Assembly: GCA_020845695.1 (NCBI GenBank)
Contig: JADLFG010000047.1
Location: forward strand, 1 to 42,910
Reading direction: 5' to 3'
Length of the DNA: 42,910 nt
Source of the DNA: Thermoleophilia bacterium
Lineage (GTDB): Bacteria; Actinomycetota; Thermoleophilia; Gaiellales; Gaiellaceae
Below are positions 10,863 to 19,956 of this stretch, in pieces (the first letter of the stretch is position 1; each line of letters starts with the position of its first letter). The notes below the pieces were generated by a model. The model saw nothing but the letters and a program-made list of their open reading frames with translations. It was not told where the DNA came from and made no database searches. A program made the position numbers and the translations under genes.

Positions 10863-11771
10863 CTAGCGGCGAGCGACGACGATCGTGCCCGCCTCGCCCC
10901 GCACGATCGCCCGAGCGTCCCCGAGCGCCCCGATCGCGGCAACGGCGCCCGTCGCCTCGACGAAGCGACAGGCGGCCTCCGCCTTGGGGCCCATCGAGCC
11001 GGCGGGGAGGTCGAGCCTCCGCAGCTCCGCCGGCGTCACGCGCCGGAGCTGCTCGGCCGCCGGGGTGGCGAAGCCGCGCGCGACCCCCGGAACATCGGTC
11101 AGGAGCAGCAGCAGGGCAGCGCCGAGCAGGCGGGCGAGCAGCGCCGCCGAGAGGTCCTTGTCGATCACCGCCTCGGCGCCGGAGAGCCTCCCGGCCCGGT
11201 CGCGGCAGACCGGGATGCCGCCGCCGCCGACGCAGATCGCGAGCACACCCGCCTCGACGAGCACGCGGATCGCCCGCAGCTCGACGATCCCGACCGGCTC
11301 GGGCGAGGGGACGACCCGCCGGAAGCCCCGGCCGTCGCGCGCGATCGCGTAGCCGCGCTCGGCGGCGAGCCTGCGAGCCTCCGCCTCGTCGTAGACCGGC
11401 CCGACCGGCTTCGTGGGCCGGTCGAACGCGGGGTCGGCGGGGTCGACGACCACCTGTGTCAAGAGCGTCGCCACGTCCCGGTCGGGCAGCTCGTTGGCGA
11501 GCGCCTGCTCGAGCAGGTAGCCGATCATGCCCTCGCTCTCCGCGCCGAGCACGTCGAGCGGGTAGGCGGGCACATCCCGGTAGGCCTCAGCTTGAAGCGC
11601 GAGCAGGCCGACCTGGGGCCCGTTCCCGTGCGTGACGACGAGCTCGTGCTCACGGGCGACGGCGGCGACCGAGCGTGCCGCCGCTTCGACGTTGCGCCGC
11701 TGCACCGCGGCGTCAGCGGGCTCACCCCTGCGGACGAGCGCGTTCCCGCCGAGCGCTGCGACGATCCTCAC
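10863..11771 (-). CDS. arcC: Carbamate kinase
   Basis: Converts carbamoyl phosphate plus ADP to ATP, carbamate and thus NH3 and CO2; in arginine fermentation it yields ATP without respiration. The 302 residues show the amino-acid-kinase fold with [12 protein letters not shown] at the N-terminus, [14 protein letters not shown], the [12 protein letters not shown] loop, [20 protein letters not shown] and the C-terminal [14 protein letters not shown], all hallmark carbamate kinase motifs. No arcA or arcB is adjacent. Its stop is 6 nt from the convergent sigma factor stop. Start GTG 11771 lies 6 nt after TAGCAT, a leaderless arrangement. An anaerobic ATP source fits the surrounding low-oxygen theme. 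Confidence 0.95.
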   Translation of the reverse strand: MRIVAALGGNALVRRGEPADAAVQRRNVEAAARSVAAVAREHELVVTHGNGPQVGLLALQAEAYRDVPAYPLDVLGAESEGMIGYLLEQALANELPDRDVATLLTQVVVDPADPAFDRPTKPVGPVYDEAEARRLAAERGYAIARDGRGFRRVVPSPEPVGIVELRAIRVLVEAGVLAICVGGGGIPVCRDRAGRLSGAEAVIDKDLSAALLARLLGAALLLLLTDVPGVARGFATPAAEQLRRVTPAELRRLDLPAGSMGPKAEAACRFVEATGAVAAIGALGDARAIVRGEAGTIVVARR

Positions 11772-11777
11772 GAGCCC

Positions 11778-11783
11778 ATGCTA
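11778..11783 (-). promoter_or_regulatory. -10 hexamer of a probable leaderless arcC transcript
   Basis: On the reverse strand TAGCAT is followed by 6 nt and then the GTG start at 11771. It is back to back with promoter element B. Confidence 0.5.
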
Positions 11784-11798
11784 CGGCAGCCCTCGGGG

Positions 11799-11860
11799 TT
11801 TTCCCGCAGCCCCGGCTCCGCGGGCGCCCCGATGCGCGCGTCTCCGCCGGTGGCGAAGAT
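11799..11860 (+). promoter_or_regulatory. Shared stress promoter element, copy B
   Basis: GGGGTTTTCCCG ends at 11806, GCTCC stands in the GATCC position at 11815, GATG starts at 11831 and -10-like GAAGAT at 11855-11860 is followed by 6 nt and the GTG at 11867. The first block to GATG distance is 32 nt, one more than in most copies. It drives the Acs-PDH operon. Confidence 0.75.
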
Positions 11861-11866
11861 GAGCTC

Positions 11867-13618
11867 GTGCCGTGGGCCGCGATCGAGAAGTCGCCGGCGA
11901 GCTGGGCGGTTCAGCCGAACCTCCCGGACCCCGAGGCCGAGCGCACCCCGGATTTCTGGGCACGGATGCGGGCCCGGCTCGACGGCCTTCCGGGAGAACG
12001 TGGTCTCAACATCGCCCACGAGGCGGTTGACCGCCACGCGACCGGGCCGCTGGCAAACCGGGTCGCGTTTCGCTGGCTCGACCGCTCCGGCGGGATCACG
12101 CAAGCCACCTACGCGGAGCTGCGAGCCCGCAGCTCCCGGTTCGCGAACGCGCTTGCCGCCCTCGGCGTCGGCCCGGGTGACGTCGTCTGCGTCCTGGCCG
12201 GCCGGATCCCCGAGCTCTACGTCGCCGCGCTCGGCACCCTCCGCAACCGGAGCGTCTTCTGCCCGCTCTTCTCCGCGTTCGGGCCGGAGCCGATCCGGAC
12301 CCGCCTCGAGCTCTCGCACGCGCGGGCGCTCGTCACGACGGACGTGCTCTACGCGCGCAAGGTGGCGGCGATGCGCAGCTCCCTCCCGCACCTCGAGCAC
12401 GCGATCGTGGTCGGCGAGGCGCCCGCCGGCACCCACTCCTTCGCCGCCCTGCTCGCGGGAGCGGCGGCCGAGCACGCGATCCCGCCGACCGACCCGGAGG
12501 ATCCGGCGCTCCTGCACTTCACGAGCGGCACGACCGGAACCCCGAAGGGCGCGATCCACGTCCACGAAGCCGCTGTCTCCCATCACGCGACCGGGCGCCT
12601 CGCGCTCGACCTCCACGACGACGATGTCTTCTGGTGCACGGCCGATCCCGGCTGGGTGACCGGCACCTCCTACGGGATCGTCGCACCGCTCGCTGCCGGG
12701 GTAACGAGCGTCGTCGACGACGGTGACTTCGACGCGGAGCGCTGGTACGAGATCCTCGAGCGCGAGCGGGTCTCGGTTTGGTACACGGCCCCGACGGCGA
12801 TCCGGATGCTGATGAAGGCGGGTGCCGCGCTGGCGCGCTCGCGCAGCTTTCCGGCGCTGCGCTTCCTCGCGAGCGTCGGCGAGCCGCTCAACCCCGAGGG
12901 GGTCGTGTTCGGCCAAGAGGCATTCGGGCTCCCCTTCCACGACAACTGGTGGCAGACGGAGACGGGCGCGATCATGATCGCGAACGTCGCCGCCGCCGAG
13001 ATCCGGCCCGGCTCGATGGGCCGTCCGCTCCCCGGCGTCGAGGCGGCGATCGTGCGACGCACCGACGACGGCGAGATCGCGGAGGTCACGCAGCCCGGGG
13101 TCGAAGGGGAGCTCGCGCTGCGTCCCGGCTGGCCGTCGATGTTCCGCGCCTACCTCGACCGTCCCGAGCGCTACGCGGCCTGCTTCGCCGGCGGCTGGTA
13201 CCTGTCCGGCGACCTCGCCCGCCGGGACGCTGACGGCTACTTCTGGTTCGTCGGGCGAGCGGACGACGTGATCAAGAGCTCCGGGCACCTGATCGGCCCG
13301 TTCGAGGTCGAGAGCGTGCTGCTCGAGCACGAGGCGGTGGCGGAGGCGGGCGTGATCGGCAAGCCCGACCCCGTCGCCGGCGAGCTCGTCAAGGCATTCG
13401 TGACCCTGAAGGACGGGTTCCAGCCCTCCCCCGAGCTGACCCGTGAGCTGCTCGCGCTCGCCCGGAGGCGCCTCGGGGCGGCGGTCGCGCCCAAGGAGAT
13501 CGAGATCGTCACCTGGCTGCCGCGGACGCGCAGCGGCAAGATCATGCGGCGCCTCCTGCGCGCCCGGGAGCTCGGGCTGCCCGAGGGCGACGTCTCCACG
13601 CTCGAGGCGGTCGCTTGA
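11867..13618 (+). CDS. acsA: AMP-forming acetyl-CoA synthetase (AcsA type)
   Basis: Activates acetate (or a related short acid) to acyl-CoA with ATP. The 583-residue length and the opening [16 protein letters not shown]...[11 protein letters not shown] match the shorter AcsA-type synthetases such as that of Bacillus. Motifs: the phosphate loop [22 protein letters not shown], the adenylate-binding [16 protein letters not shown], and catalytic Lys558 in [10 protein letters not shown], the residue commonly silenced by protein acetylation. The GTG at 11867 lies 6 nt after the -10 of element B. Its stop overlaps the TTG start of the E1 alpha gene, so acetate activation and pyruvate oxidation are co-expressed. 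The acetyltransferase fusion at 31617 is a candidate regulator of Lys558. Confidence 0.9.
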   Translation: MPWAAIEKSPASWAVQPNLPDPEAERTPDFWARMRARLDGLPGERGLNIAHEAVDRHATGPLANRVAFRWLDRSGGITQATYAELRARSSRFANALAALGVGPGDVVCVLAGRIPELYVAALGTLRNRSVFCPLFSAFGPEPIRTRLELSHARALVTTDVLYARKVAAMRSSLPHLEHAIVVGEAPAGTHSFAALLAGAAAEHAIPPTDPEDPALLHFTSGTTGTPKGAIHVHEAAVSHHATGRLALDLHDDDVFWCTADPGWVTGTSYGIVAPLAAGVTSVVDDGDFDAERWYEILERERVSVWYTAPTAIRMLMKAGAALARSRSFPALRFLASVGEPLNPEGVVFGQEAFGLPFHDNWWQTETGAIMIANVAAAEIRPGSMGRPLPGVEAAIVRRTDDGEIAEVTQPGVEGELALRPGWPSMFRAYLDRPERYAACFAGGWYLSGDLARRDADGYFWFVGRADDVIKSSGHLIGPFEVESVLLEHEAVAEAGVIGKPDPVAGELVKAFVTLKDGFQPSPELTRELLALARRRLGAAVAPKEIEIVTWLPRTRSGKIMRRLLRARELGLPEGDVSTLEAVA

Positions 13619-14598
13619 CCACCCCGTCCGGGATCGAGCGCGAGCACGGGCTCGGCTTGCTGCGCGAGCTGCTGCTCGTCCGCCGCTTCGAGGAGAAGGC
13701 GGCTGAGCTCTACAGCCTCGGCAAGATCCGCGGCTTCCTCCACCTCGGGATCGGCGAGGAGGCGGCCGCGGTCGGCGCCGTCCGGGCGCTCGACCCGGCC
13801 GACGCGATCGTCGCGACCTACCGCGAGCATGGGCACGCGCTCGCGCGCGGGATCGACCCGGGCGCCCTGATGGCGGAGCTGTACGGGAAGGCGAACGGCT
13901 GCAGCCGCGGACGCGGCGGCTCGATGCACTTCTTCGACGCGAGGACGCGCTTCTACGGCGGCTACGCGATCGTCGCGGGCGGCCTCCCGGTCGCCGTCGG
14001 GCTCGCGCTCGCCGACCGGCTGCGCGGGCTCGAGCGCGTCACCGCCTGCTTCTTCGGCGAGGGCGCGGCCGCCGAGGGCGAGTTCCACGAGTCGCTCAAC
14101 CTGGCGGCGCTCTGGCGCCTGCCGGTGCTGTTTCTGTGCGAGAACAACCTCTACGCGATGGGGACGGCGCTCGAGCGCTCCGAGGCGCAGACCGACCTGC
14201 GCATTCACGCCCAGTCCCACGGGATCCCCGCCGAGGCGGTCGACGCGATGGACGTGGTCGCGGTCGAGCGTGCCGTGCGCGCGGCCGCCGACGTCGTGCG
14301 CCGGGGCACGCCCTACTTGCTCGAGCTTCGCACCTACCGCTTCCGGGCCCACTCGATGTCCGACCCGGACCGCTACCGGACGAAGGAGGAGGTCGAGCGG
14401 TGGCGGGAGCGCGACCCGATCGCCCTGCTCGAGGCGAGGCTGCGCGCGGACGGGCTGCTCGACGAAGGGGACGTGGCCGCGATCGAGGCCGAGGCCGTCG
14501 CCCGCGTCGAGGCCGCGGTCGCCGCGGCGGAGGCGGGCCCCTGGGAGCCGGTCGAGGACCTGCTCCTCGACGTGACGACGCCACGATCACGGCCATGA
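13615..14598 (+). CDS. pdhA: Pyruvate/2-oxoacid dehydrogenase E1 component, alpha subunit
   Basis: Thiamine-diphosphate-dependent E1 alpha, 327 residues. Seen: [20 protein letters not shown] at the N-terminus, [15 protein letters not shown], the TPP motif [17 protein letters not shown] through LCENN, and the phosphorylation-loop-like [15 protein letters not shown]. The TTG start overlaps the Acs stop (TTGA), and its own stop overlaps the ATG of the beta subunit (ATGA), so the three are translationally coupled. Whether the substrate is pyruvate, acetoin or a branched-chain acid is not fixed by sequence; the neighbouring acetate-CoA ligase favours acetyl-CoA chemistry. Confidence 0.92.
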   Translation: MTTPSGIEREHGLGLLRELLLVRRFEEKAAELYSLGKIRGFLHLGIGEEAAAVGAVRALDPADAIVATYREHGHALARGIDPGALMAELYGKANGCSRGRGGSMHFFDARTRFYGGYAIVAGGLPVAVGLALADRLRGLERVTACFFGEGAAAEGEFHESLNLAALWRLPVLFLCENNLYAMGTALERSEAQTDLRIHAQSHGIPAEAVDAMDVVAVERAVRAAADVVRRGTPYLLELRTYRFRAHSMSDPDRYRTKEEVERWRERDPIALLEARLRADGLLDEGDVAAIEAEAVARVEAAVAAAEAGPWEPVEDLLLDVTTPRSRP

Positions 14599-15560
14599 CC
14601 TACCGGGAGGCGATCCGCGAGGCGCTGCGCGAGGCGCTCGCCGCCGACGAGCGGGTTTTCCTGATGGGCGAGGACGTCGGCCGCTACGGGGGAGCGTTCG
14701 CCGTCAGCCACGGCCTGCTCGAGGAGTTCGGGCCAGAGCGGGTGCGCGACACGCCGCTCGCCGAGTCGGCGTTCGTGGGCGCCGGGATCGGTGCCGCCCT
14801 CGGCGGCATGCGCCCGATCGTCGAGGTGATGACCGTCAACTTCAGCCTGCTCGCGCTCGACCAGGTTGTCAACAACGCGGCCGCGATCCGCTACATGTCG
14901 GGCGGGCAGTTCTCCGTGCCGCTGGTCGTGCGTATGGCCACCGGCGGCGGCCGCCAGCTCGCCGCCCAGCACTCCCACTCGCTCGAGGTCTGGTACGCGC
15001 ACGTGCCCGGGATCCGCGTGCTCGCGCCCGCGACCGTCGACGACGCCCGGTGGATGCTCCCGGCCGCCCTGCTCGAGCGCGACCCCGTGTTCCTGTTCGA
15101 GCACGCGACGCTCTACCCGCTCGAGGGGGACGCCGACCCCGGGGCGGGGCCGGCCGACCTCGACCGCGCCGCGGTCCGCCGCGAAGGCGGCGACGTGACG
15201 CTCGTCGCCTGGGGCGGCTCCGTCGGCAAGGCGCTCGAGGCGGCCGGGCTGCTCGCCGCGGACGGCATCGACGCCGAGGTGATCGACCTGCGGACGCTGC
15301 GCCCGCTCGACACAGGGACGGTCCTGACCTCGGTCGCGAAGACGCACCGGGCCGTCCTCGTCGACGAGTCCTGGCGCACCTACGGCCTCGCCGCGGAGAT
15401 CTCCGCACGGATCATGGAGGACGGCTTCGACCTGCTCGACTGGCCGGTGCAGCGGGTGTGCTCGGCCGAGGTGCCGATGCCGTACGCGAAGCACCTCGAG
15501 GAGGCCGCGCTGCCCCGGGCGGAGACGGTCGCGGCCGCCGCGCGCGCGACGCTTGGCTGA
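14595..15560 (+). CDS. pdhB: Pyruvate/2-oxoacid dehydrogenase E1 component, beta subunit
   Basis: E1 beta partner, 321 residues: [53 protein letters not shown], the conserved His in [16 protein letters not shown], and the C-terminal transketolase-type domain with [15 protein letters not shown]. Length and order are normal for the family. The ATG overlaps the alpha-subunit stop. The convergent small DUF1918 gene ends 16 nt downstream, and the E2 gene is displaced to 16419 behind Hsp20. No E3 (dihydrolipoamide dehydrogenase) is present in the window, so a shared E3 elsewhere is expected. Confidence 0.93.
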   Translation: MTYREAIREALREALAADERVFLMGEDVGRYGGAFAVSHGLLEEFGPERVRDTPLAESAFVGAGIGAALGGMRPIVEVMTVNFSLLALDQVVNNAAAIRYMSGGQFSVPLVVRMATGGGRQLAAQHSHSLEVWYAHVPGIRVLAPATVDDARWMLPAALLERDPVFLFEHATLYPLEGDADPGAGPADLDRAAVRREGGDVTLVAWGGSVGKALEAAGLLAADGIDAEVIDLRTLRPLDTGTVLTSVAKTHRAVLVDESWRTYGLAAEISARIMEDGFDLLDWPVQRVCSAEVPMPYAKHLEEAALPRAETVAAAARATLG

Positions 15561-15576
15561 CCCGGGCCGGGGCGGC

Positions 15577-15789
15577 TCAGCGCCCGGGCGCGGCCCCGGG
15601 CTCGATCTTCGCGTCGCTCGACGGGTAGAAGACCGTCTCGGCACCGTCCTCCCAGCGCACCCGGTAGTGCTCGTGCCCCGGCTCGCCCAGCACCTCGATG
15701 ATCTCCCCCGTCCTCCGCGCAGCACCCACGTGATGGGCCTCGACGACGATCCGGTCGCCGGGCCTCACCCGCTCGCCGACCCCGGTCAT
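15577..15789 (-). CDS. DUF1918 domain protein
   Basis: A 70-residue protein with the whole DUF1918 signature: [20 protein letters not shown] then [18 protein letters not shown] and [14 protein letters not shown], an SH3-like small beta barrel. The family includes Mycobacterium tuberculosis Rv0569, a DosR-regulon member; molecular function is unknown. ATG 15789 is fixed by a good Shine-Dalgarno (AAAGGAG, reverse strand). It is convergent with pdhB and divergent from hsp20. I could not find a good copy of the stress element pointing its way. Confidence 0.88.
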   Translation of the reverse strand: MTGVGERVRPGDRIVVEAHHVGAARRTGEIIEVLGEPGHEHYRVRWEDGAETVFYPSSDAKIEPGAAPGR

Positions 15790-15870
15790 GGCAGCGCTCC
15801 TTTCGCAGCCGACAGCACCCGCATGATTGCCGAGATCCGGCCCGGCCGCTCGGGCGGCGGCGCGATTCCG

Positions 15871-15934
15871 TAGTAAGCCGAACCGCCGGATCGGCGCATC
15901 CCCCGATGCCGGCGCCCCCGGCATCCCCGATACT
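15871..15934 (+). promoter_or_regulatory. Shared stress promoter element, copy F
   Basis: GATC at 15889 and GATG at 15905 (16 nt apart, as in copy A), then -10-like GATACT at 15929-15934, 24 nt from GATG. The first block (around 15874, TAGTAAGCCG) is divergent. The CCCCCGATGCC core is identical to that of copy G. It precedes hsp20 by 45 nt, leaving room for a normal leader with Shine-Dalgarno. Confidence 0.6.
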
Positions 15935-15979
15935 CGTGCTGGTTGGCTCGTTCGGTCGAGACAGAGAAAGGAGAGACCG

Positions 15980-16405
15980 ATGGCGACGATCGTACGCTGG
16001 AGCCCGCTGCGGGAGCTGGAAGCGATGCAGCGACGGATGGAGCGTCTGCTCGGAGACGGAGAGGCCGTGAGGCCGACGCTTCCCCCGGCGGACGTCTACG
16101 AGACCGAGGAAGCGTTCGTGGTCGAGCTCGAGACGCCCGGCTTCGACGAGGCTGAGCTCGAGGTCGAGATCGTCGACCACACGCTGCGCGTCCGGGGCGA
16201 GCGCCAGGAGGAGAAGGAGGCGAAGGACAAGTCCTACTGGCGGCGCGAGCGGCTCGAGCGGACGTTCGAGCGGCGGTTCGAGTTGCCCGCCGAGACCGAC
16301 GCGGAGCGGGTCAAGGCCTCGTTCGCGAAGGGGGTGCTGAGGGTCGAGGCCGCGAAAGCGGAGCTCCCGAGGCCGCGCCAGGTCGCGATCGGCAAGACCG
16401 GCTAG
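15980..16405 (+). CDS. Hsp20/alpha-crystallin small heat shock protein
   Basis: ATP-independent holdase chaperone, 141 residues. The alpha-crystallin domain (about residues 38-130) starts [20 protein letters not shown], has the [17 protein letters not shown] strands and ends with the signature [15 protein letters not shown]. The short N-terminus ([18 protein letters not shown]) and C-terminal extension are normal. The ATG at 15980 has AAAGGAGAG 5 nt upstream. It begins a second transcription unit with E2 and the acyl carrier protein, and is preceded by promoter element F. The counterpart in the mycobacterial dormancy regulon is HspX (Acr). Confidence 0.95.
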   Translation: MATIVRWSPLRELEAMQRRMERLLGDGEAVRPTLPPADVYETEEAFVVELETPGFDEAELEVEIVDHTLRVRGERQEEKEAKDKSYWRRERLERTFERRFELPAETDAERVKASFAKGVLRVEAAKAELPRPRQVAIGKTG

Positions 16406-16418
16406 CAACGGGCCGGCG

Positions 16419-17528
16419 GTGACCGTGGCGGAGTTCCTGATGCCCGTACTCGGTGCCGACATGACCGCGGGCACCCTCACCCGCTGGCTCAAGCAGCCGG
16501 GCGAGCGGGTCACCCGAGGCGACATCGTCGCGGTCGTCGAGACGGACAAGGCGGACGTCGAGGTCGAGGCGTTCGCGGGTGGCGTGCTCGAGCGCCTGCT
16601 CGTCGAGCCCGGAACGACGGTACCGGTCGGAACGCCGCTCGCGATCATCCGCGGCGAGGGCGAGCCTGCAGCCGCGAGGCCGGACGGGCCGGCCAGCGCG
16701 AGCGGCCTGGCCCGGCGCGTCCTCGCCTCCCCGTCCGCGAAGCAGCTCGCGGCCGAGCTCGGGGTCGATCTCGCCGCCGTCGCCGGCAGCGGCCCGGGCG
16801 GGCGGATCCAGCGGGCGGACATCGAGGCGGCGCACGGCGGCCCGGCGGCACCCGCGGACGAGCGTAGCGCCCGGATGCGCCGGGCGATCGCGGCCGCGAT
16901 GTCGCGCTCGAACGCCGAGATCCCGCACTTCCACGTGACCCAGACGATCGACATGAGCCGCGCGCTCGCGTGGCTCGAGCGGACGAACGGGGAGCGGCCG
17001 GTCGAGGGGCGGCTGCTCCCCGGGCTGCTCCTGCTGCGCGCGGTCGCGCTGGCGCTGCGCGAGGTGCCGGAGCTGAACGGCTTCTGGCGGGACGGCCGCG
17101 CCGTACGCGCGGGCGCGATCCACGTCGGCGTCGCGATCTCGCTGCGCGGCGGCGGCCTCGTCGCGCCCGCGCTCCACGACGCCGACCGCCGCCCGCTCGA
17201 CGAGTTGATGGCTGCGTTTCGCAATCTGGTCGGGCGGGCGCGCTCCGGGTCATTGCGAAGCTCGGAGCTGGCCGACCCGACGATCACGGTCACGAGCCTC
17301 GGCGAGCAGGGCGTCGAAGGTGTCCTGGGGCTGATCTTCCCGCCGCAGGTGGCGATCGTCGGCTTCGGCCGGATCGTCGAGCGCCCCTGGGCGGAGGACG
17401 GCGGCCTGTTCGTCCGCCCCGTCTGCCACGCGAGCCTCGCGGCCGATCACCGCGTCGTCGACGGCCATCGCGCCGGCCTCTACCTCGCCGCCGTCGACCG
17501 CCTGCTCCGGGCCCCGGAAGCGCTGTGA
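16419..17528 (+). CDS. Dihydrolipoamide acyltransferase (E2)
   Basis: E2 core of a 2-oxoacid dehydrogenase complex, 369 residues. One lipoyl domain (about 1-78) has the lipoylated Lys in [11 protein letters not shown]; a short linker leads to the peripheral subunit-binding domain (about 100-140, [20 protein letters not shown] then [11 protein letters not shown]); the catalytic domain follows with the active-site His-Asp in [16 protein letters not shown]. The GTG start is 13 nt after hsp20, and the stop overlaps the acyl carrier protein start. It presumably joins the E1 subunits encoded at 13615-15560. A single lipoyl domain is usual for Gram-positive and acetoin-type E2s. Confidence 0.92.
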   Translation: MTVAEFLMPVLGADMTAGTLTRWLKQPGERVTRGDIVAVVETDKADVEVEAFAGGVLERLLVEPGTTVPVGTPLAIIRGEGEPAAARPDGPASASGLARRVLASPSAKQLAAELGVDLAAVAGSGPGGRIQRADIEAAHGGPAAPADERSARMRRAIAAAMSRSNAEIPHFHVTQTIDMSRALAWLERTNGERPVEGRLLPGLLLLRAVALALREVPELNGFWRDGRAVRAGAIHVGVAISLRGGGLVAPALHDADRRPLDELMAAFRNLVGRARSGSLRSSELADPTITVTSLGEQGVEGVLGLIFPPQVAIVGFGRIVERPWAEDGGLFVRPVCHASLAADHRVVDGHRAGLYLAAVDRLLRAPEAL

Positions 17529-17773
17529 CCCGCGACCGGATCAGGGCGGCGGTTCTGCGCGCTCTCGGCGAGGTCGCGCCGGAGGCCGATACGGCGGCGA
17601 TCGATCCCCGGGTGGGCCTGCGCGACCAGCTCGACATCGACTCGATGGACTTCCTCAACTTCGCGGTCGCCCTCCACCGCGACCTGGGCGTCGAGATCCC
17701 CGAGGCCGACTACGGGCGACTCGCGACGCTCGACGCCGCCGTCGAGTACCTGGCCGCGGCCGTCCGCTCCTGA
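17525..17773 (+). CDS. Acyl carrier protein
   Basis: An 82-residue four-helix acyl carrier protein. The phosphopantetheine Ser lies in [13 protein letters not shown], followed by the helix with [14 protein letters not shown], the standard ACP pattern. The GTG overlaps the E2 stop (GTGA). It is not next to fatty acid synthesis genes; being coupled to the E2 of an oxoacid dehydrogenase and near an acyl-CoA synthetase suggests a dedicated acyl shuttle. The combination is unusual and its purpose is not known to me. Confidence 0.88.
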   Translation: MTRDRIRAAVLRALGEVAPEADTAAIDPRVGLRDQLDIDSMDFLNFAVALHRDLGVEIPEADYGRLATLDAAVEYLAAAVRS

Positions 17774-17781
17774 GCTGCCGC

Positions 17782-18078
17782 TCAGGCGACGAGCAGCGCG
17801 CGGGCCGGCTCGGCCGTCGCGCCCATGACCACCCGCACCGCCGCTCGCTCGCCGCCCGCGCACCAGCGTTCGAGCACGGGCTCGAGATCGCGCCACACGG
17901 AGGTCGCGTCCTCGCGGGGAGAGACGACCTCGACCCAGAGGCCGTTGCCGGCGGCTACCACGGCCGGCAGCCCGCGAGCGGCGAGCGCCCGCACGAGATC
18001 GGCCGCGTCCACAGGCTCGGCGACCTCGATCCTGATCGCCTGGCCCATGGCTTGGCACGCCCCACCCACCGACGTCAC
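17782..18078 (-). CDS. Small unknown protein under stress element G
   Basis: A 98-residue protein of unknown function. After about 15 residues it reads IRIEVAEPVDAADLVRALAARG then LWVEVVSPREDATSVWRDLEPVLERW, a beta-alpha-beta-alpha pattern ending in a short hydrophobic tail (AEPARALLVA). The GTG at 18078 has GAAGGGA upstream; an ATG at 18048 is a possible alternative that would start right at the structured part. It is convergent with the acyl carrier protein gene, 8 nt away. Promoter element G lies directly upstream. Confidence 0.6.
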   Translation of the reverse strand: MTSVGGACQAMGQAIRIEVAEPVDAADLVRALAARGLPAVVAAGNGLWVEVVSPREDATSVWRDLEPVLERWCAGGERAAVRVVMGATAEPARALLVA

Positions 18079-18106
18079 GACACGTCCCTTCGTGCGAGTC
18101 GGAACG

Positions 18107-18167
18107 AGACTAGGGTATCAAGAGCCGCCCGGCATCGGGGGAACCCCGTACCGGCGCTGCGGCGTTA
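18107..18167 (-). promoter_or_regulatory. Shared stress promoter element, copy G
   Basis: Reverse strand: TAACGCCG (18167-18160, a weak first block) with GGTAC 15 nt on, GGGTTCCCCCGATG with GATG at 18136, and a good -10 TAGTCT at 18112-18107, exactly 24 nt from GATG. It overlaps the stop codon of the L,D-transpeptidase gene, which is transcribed in the same direction. The core CCCCCGATGCCGG is shared with copy F. Confidence 0.55.
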
Positions 18168-19667
18168 CCGCACCCAGACGGGCGAGCCGTAGCTCGCGGC
18201 GGCGTAGACCGCCGGCGCCTCCTGCATCGGCACGCGGATGCAGCCGTGCGACGCGGGGTAGGAGGGCACGCTCGCGTAGCCGTGGATCGCGAACCCGCCC
18301 GTGAAGTAGTTCGCGTAGGGCATCCAGGAGCTGAACGGGACCGACCAGGACAGCACCTCCTTGCGGATCACCGAGTAGCGCCCCCGCGGGGTCCAGTGGC
18401 CGGGCGCGGCGCTCGAGATGTGGATCGCCCGGGCCGCCACGCCGTCGCGCACGAGCAGGAGCACCTGGCGGGCGACGTCCACCTCCACCCCGCGCCGGAG
18501 CCCGCCCCACGGTCTCGGAACGCCCGCGCGCCCGAGCGCTGCCCATGTGCGCCGATCGACGACGCCCGTCCGGCCCAGGCGTTGCCAGCCCTGGAAGGCG
18601 ACGACCGCGTGCCAGGTGCGCTCGCCGAAGACGCCGTTCGCCGTTCCCGAGGGCAGGTAGCGCAGGCGGACGAGCTCCTGCTGGAGGCGGCGCACGTCGG
18701 CCCCGCGGCTGCCGTAGCGCAGGGCGGGCGCCGCCGGGACGCGCACCGTGACGGCGGCGCTGCGGATGCTGAGCGGCCCGAGCGTCGCCGAGACGCATCC
18801 GCCCGGCGCGATCGGCGCGGTGCAGCCGTCGGGATCCGGTCGCTCCGGCACGGTTGCGACGACGCGAAACACGGTGTCGCGCACGAGCGCGCGCTCGGCG
18901 CGGAAGCGCCCCGAGGAGTCGGTCCTCACCGAGCCGCTCGGGACCAGACCGGAGGCGCGCGCGCCCGCCCGCACGAGCACGGTGACGCCACCGAGACCCA
19001 GGCCGCCCGCGGTGAGCACCCCCGTCAAGGCGGCGCTCCGGGCACCCCGGTCGTAGCTGGCACGCAGGCTCAGCCCGGCGGGCGCAAGCTCGGTCGAGCG
19101 GACCTCGACGGCCGCCGCGGGATCGCCGGGGTCGAGCACCGCGCGCCAGACGTGGGCGCCGCTCGCGGCGGGGGCGGAGAACACCCCGTCGAGGTGAAGC
19201 TCGAGCGCGCGCAGCGCGAGGCCGGCGGGCGGGCAGAGCTCGAGCCGGTGGGCGCCGTAGACCGCTTCCGCGTCCCCGGGCGAGAGCACGTCCACCGCGA
19301 CGGGGACGCTCGCCACGCCGAGCTCGAGCGTCCAGACCGCCTCGTGCCCCGTCGTGCCGCACGCCTCGGTTCCCGGCGCTGCGACCGCGAGCGGTCCGGA
19401 TGCGTCGACCGCACCGCCGGGACCGACGAGTGTCGCCGACATCGCCCGGCCGGGTGCGGCGCCGCCGAGCCGCGCCGTCGCCCCCGCGGGGGCATAGAGA
19501 ACGATCCGGGTCGCGTCCACCGAGCCGGGCCGTAGCTCGAGCGTCGTCTCGCGCGCCGCGCCGGGCGCGGCCGCGGAGCCCGAGACGACGAGCGCCGATG
19601 CCCCGGCGGCGGCCGGGAAGCCGGCCAGCGCCAGCATGCCGGCGGCGAGCGCGATTCTCCCCCGCAT
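18165..19667 (-). CDS. Secreted L,D-transpeptidase (YkuD) with peptidoglycan-binding domain
   Basis: A 500-residue exported protein. An N-terminal signal peptide (IALAAGMLALAGFPAAAGAS) is followed by a long Ala-rich beta region (about 30-330) with Ig-like or carbohydrate-binding character, a PG_binding_1 domain (YGSRGADVRRLQQELVRLRY), and a C-terminal YkuD domain with the HGY...SHGCIRVP motif and catalytic Cys476. It would make 3-3 cross-links in peptidoglycan, a form of wall remodelling common in non-growing actinobacteria. ATG 19667 gives the clean signal peptide; longer in-frame starts lead into the divergent promoter region. It is divergent from the hibernation factor operon. Confidence 0.9.
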   Translation of the reverse strand: MRGRIALAAGMLALAGFPAAAGASALVVSGSAAAPGAARETTLELRPGSVDATRIVLYAPAGATARLGGAAPGRAMSATLVGPGGAVDASGPLAVAAPGTEACGTTGHEAVWTLELGVASVPVAVDVLSPGDAEAVYGAHRLELCPPAGLALRALELHLDGVFSAPAASGAHVWRAVLDPGDPAAAVEVRSTELAPAGLSLRASYDRGARSAALTGVLTAGGLGLGGVTVLVRAGARASGLVPSGSVRTDSSGRFRAERALVRDTVFRVVATVPERPDPDGCTAPIAPGGCVSATLGPLSIRSAAVTVRVPAAPALRYGSRGADVRRLQQELVRLRYLPSGTANGVFGERTWHAVVAFQGWQRLGRTGVVDRRTWAALGRAGVPRPWGGLRRGVEVDVARQVLLLVRDGVAARAIHISSAAPGHWTPRGRYSVIRKEVLSWSVPFSSWMPYANYFTGGFAIHGYASVPSYPASHGCIRVPMQEAPAVYAAASYGSPVWVR

Positions 19668-19721
19668 CGGCCCCATCCTCGCAGACGGCCCCGACGAGAC
19701 GCCGCAGGCCCGGCGTCCGTA

Positions 19722-19782
19722 CTTCTCCGCACGCCCGGTCCGCGATCCGCCCGATGACACCGGGGCCGAGATCGGGAAAGCT
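19722..19782 (+). promoter_or_regulatory. Shared stress promoter element, copy H
   Basis: CTTCTCCG at 19722-19729, GGTCC in the middle-block position at 19737, GATG at 19753 (31 nt from block 1) and an AAAGCT hexamer at 19777-19782, 24 nt further; the -10 is the weakest part. Blocks 1 to 3 closely match copy I on the reverse strand at 28812. It precedes the hibernation factor operon. Confidence 0.65.
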
Positions 19783-19791
19783 AGAGGCGAG

Positions 19792-19875
19792 ATGGTGCTG
19801 GTCGCGCGACGCAACCTCCTCGCCGAGAAGGGCCGGCGCGACATCGCCGACCGCGTCCTCTGGCTCGAGGACGGG
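19792..19875 (+). pseudogene. Possible fused remnant of an ABC permease and its ATPase
   Basis: From the ATG at 19792 the frame reads MVLVARRNLLAEKGR, which looks like the first residues of an FtsX/MacB-type permease, and runs straight into RDIADRVLWLEDG, which looks like the last residues of the partner ATPase. An internal deletion joining the two ends of an ABC transporter operon would produce this. The frame continues without a stop into the hibernation factor gene, so it could also be a real N-terminal extension of that protein. Both resemblances are from memory of family sequences. Confidence 0.35.
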
Positions 19876-19918
19876 GCGGCTGGAGGACGCCGGAGCCCCC
19901 GCGGCTGCGGCCGGATCG

Positions 19919-19940
19919 CCCCGCGGCTGAAGCCGCGGGG
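19919..19940 (+). repeat. Perfect 10-bp hairpin just upstream of the hpf ribosome binding site
   Basis: CCCCGCGGCT, loop GA, AGCCGCGGGG. It ends one nt before the Shine-Dalgarno stretch GGAAGGAGG (19942-19950). No T-run follows, so it is not a standard terminator; it may stabilise the leader or influence ribosome entry. Confidence 0.6.
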
Positions 19941-19956
19941 CGGAAGGAGGAAAGCG

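Noticed and set aside
15790..15870. A stress element on the reverse strand for the DUF1918 gene at 15789
   Set aside because: GGATC and AATCAT occur, but GATG and block 1 are missing at the required distances.
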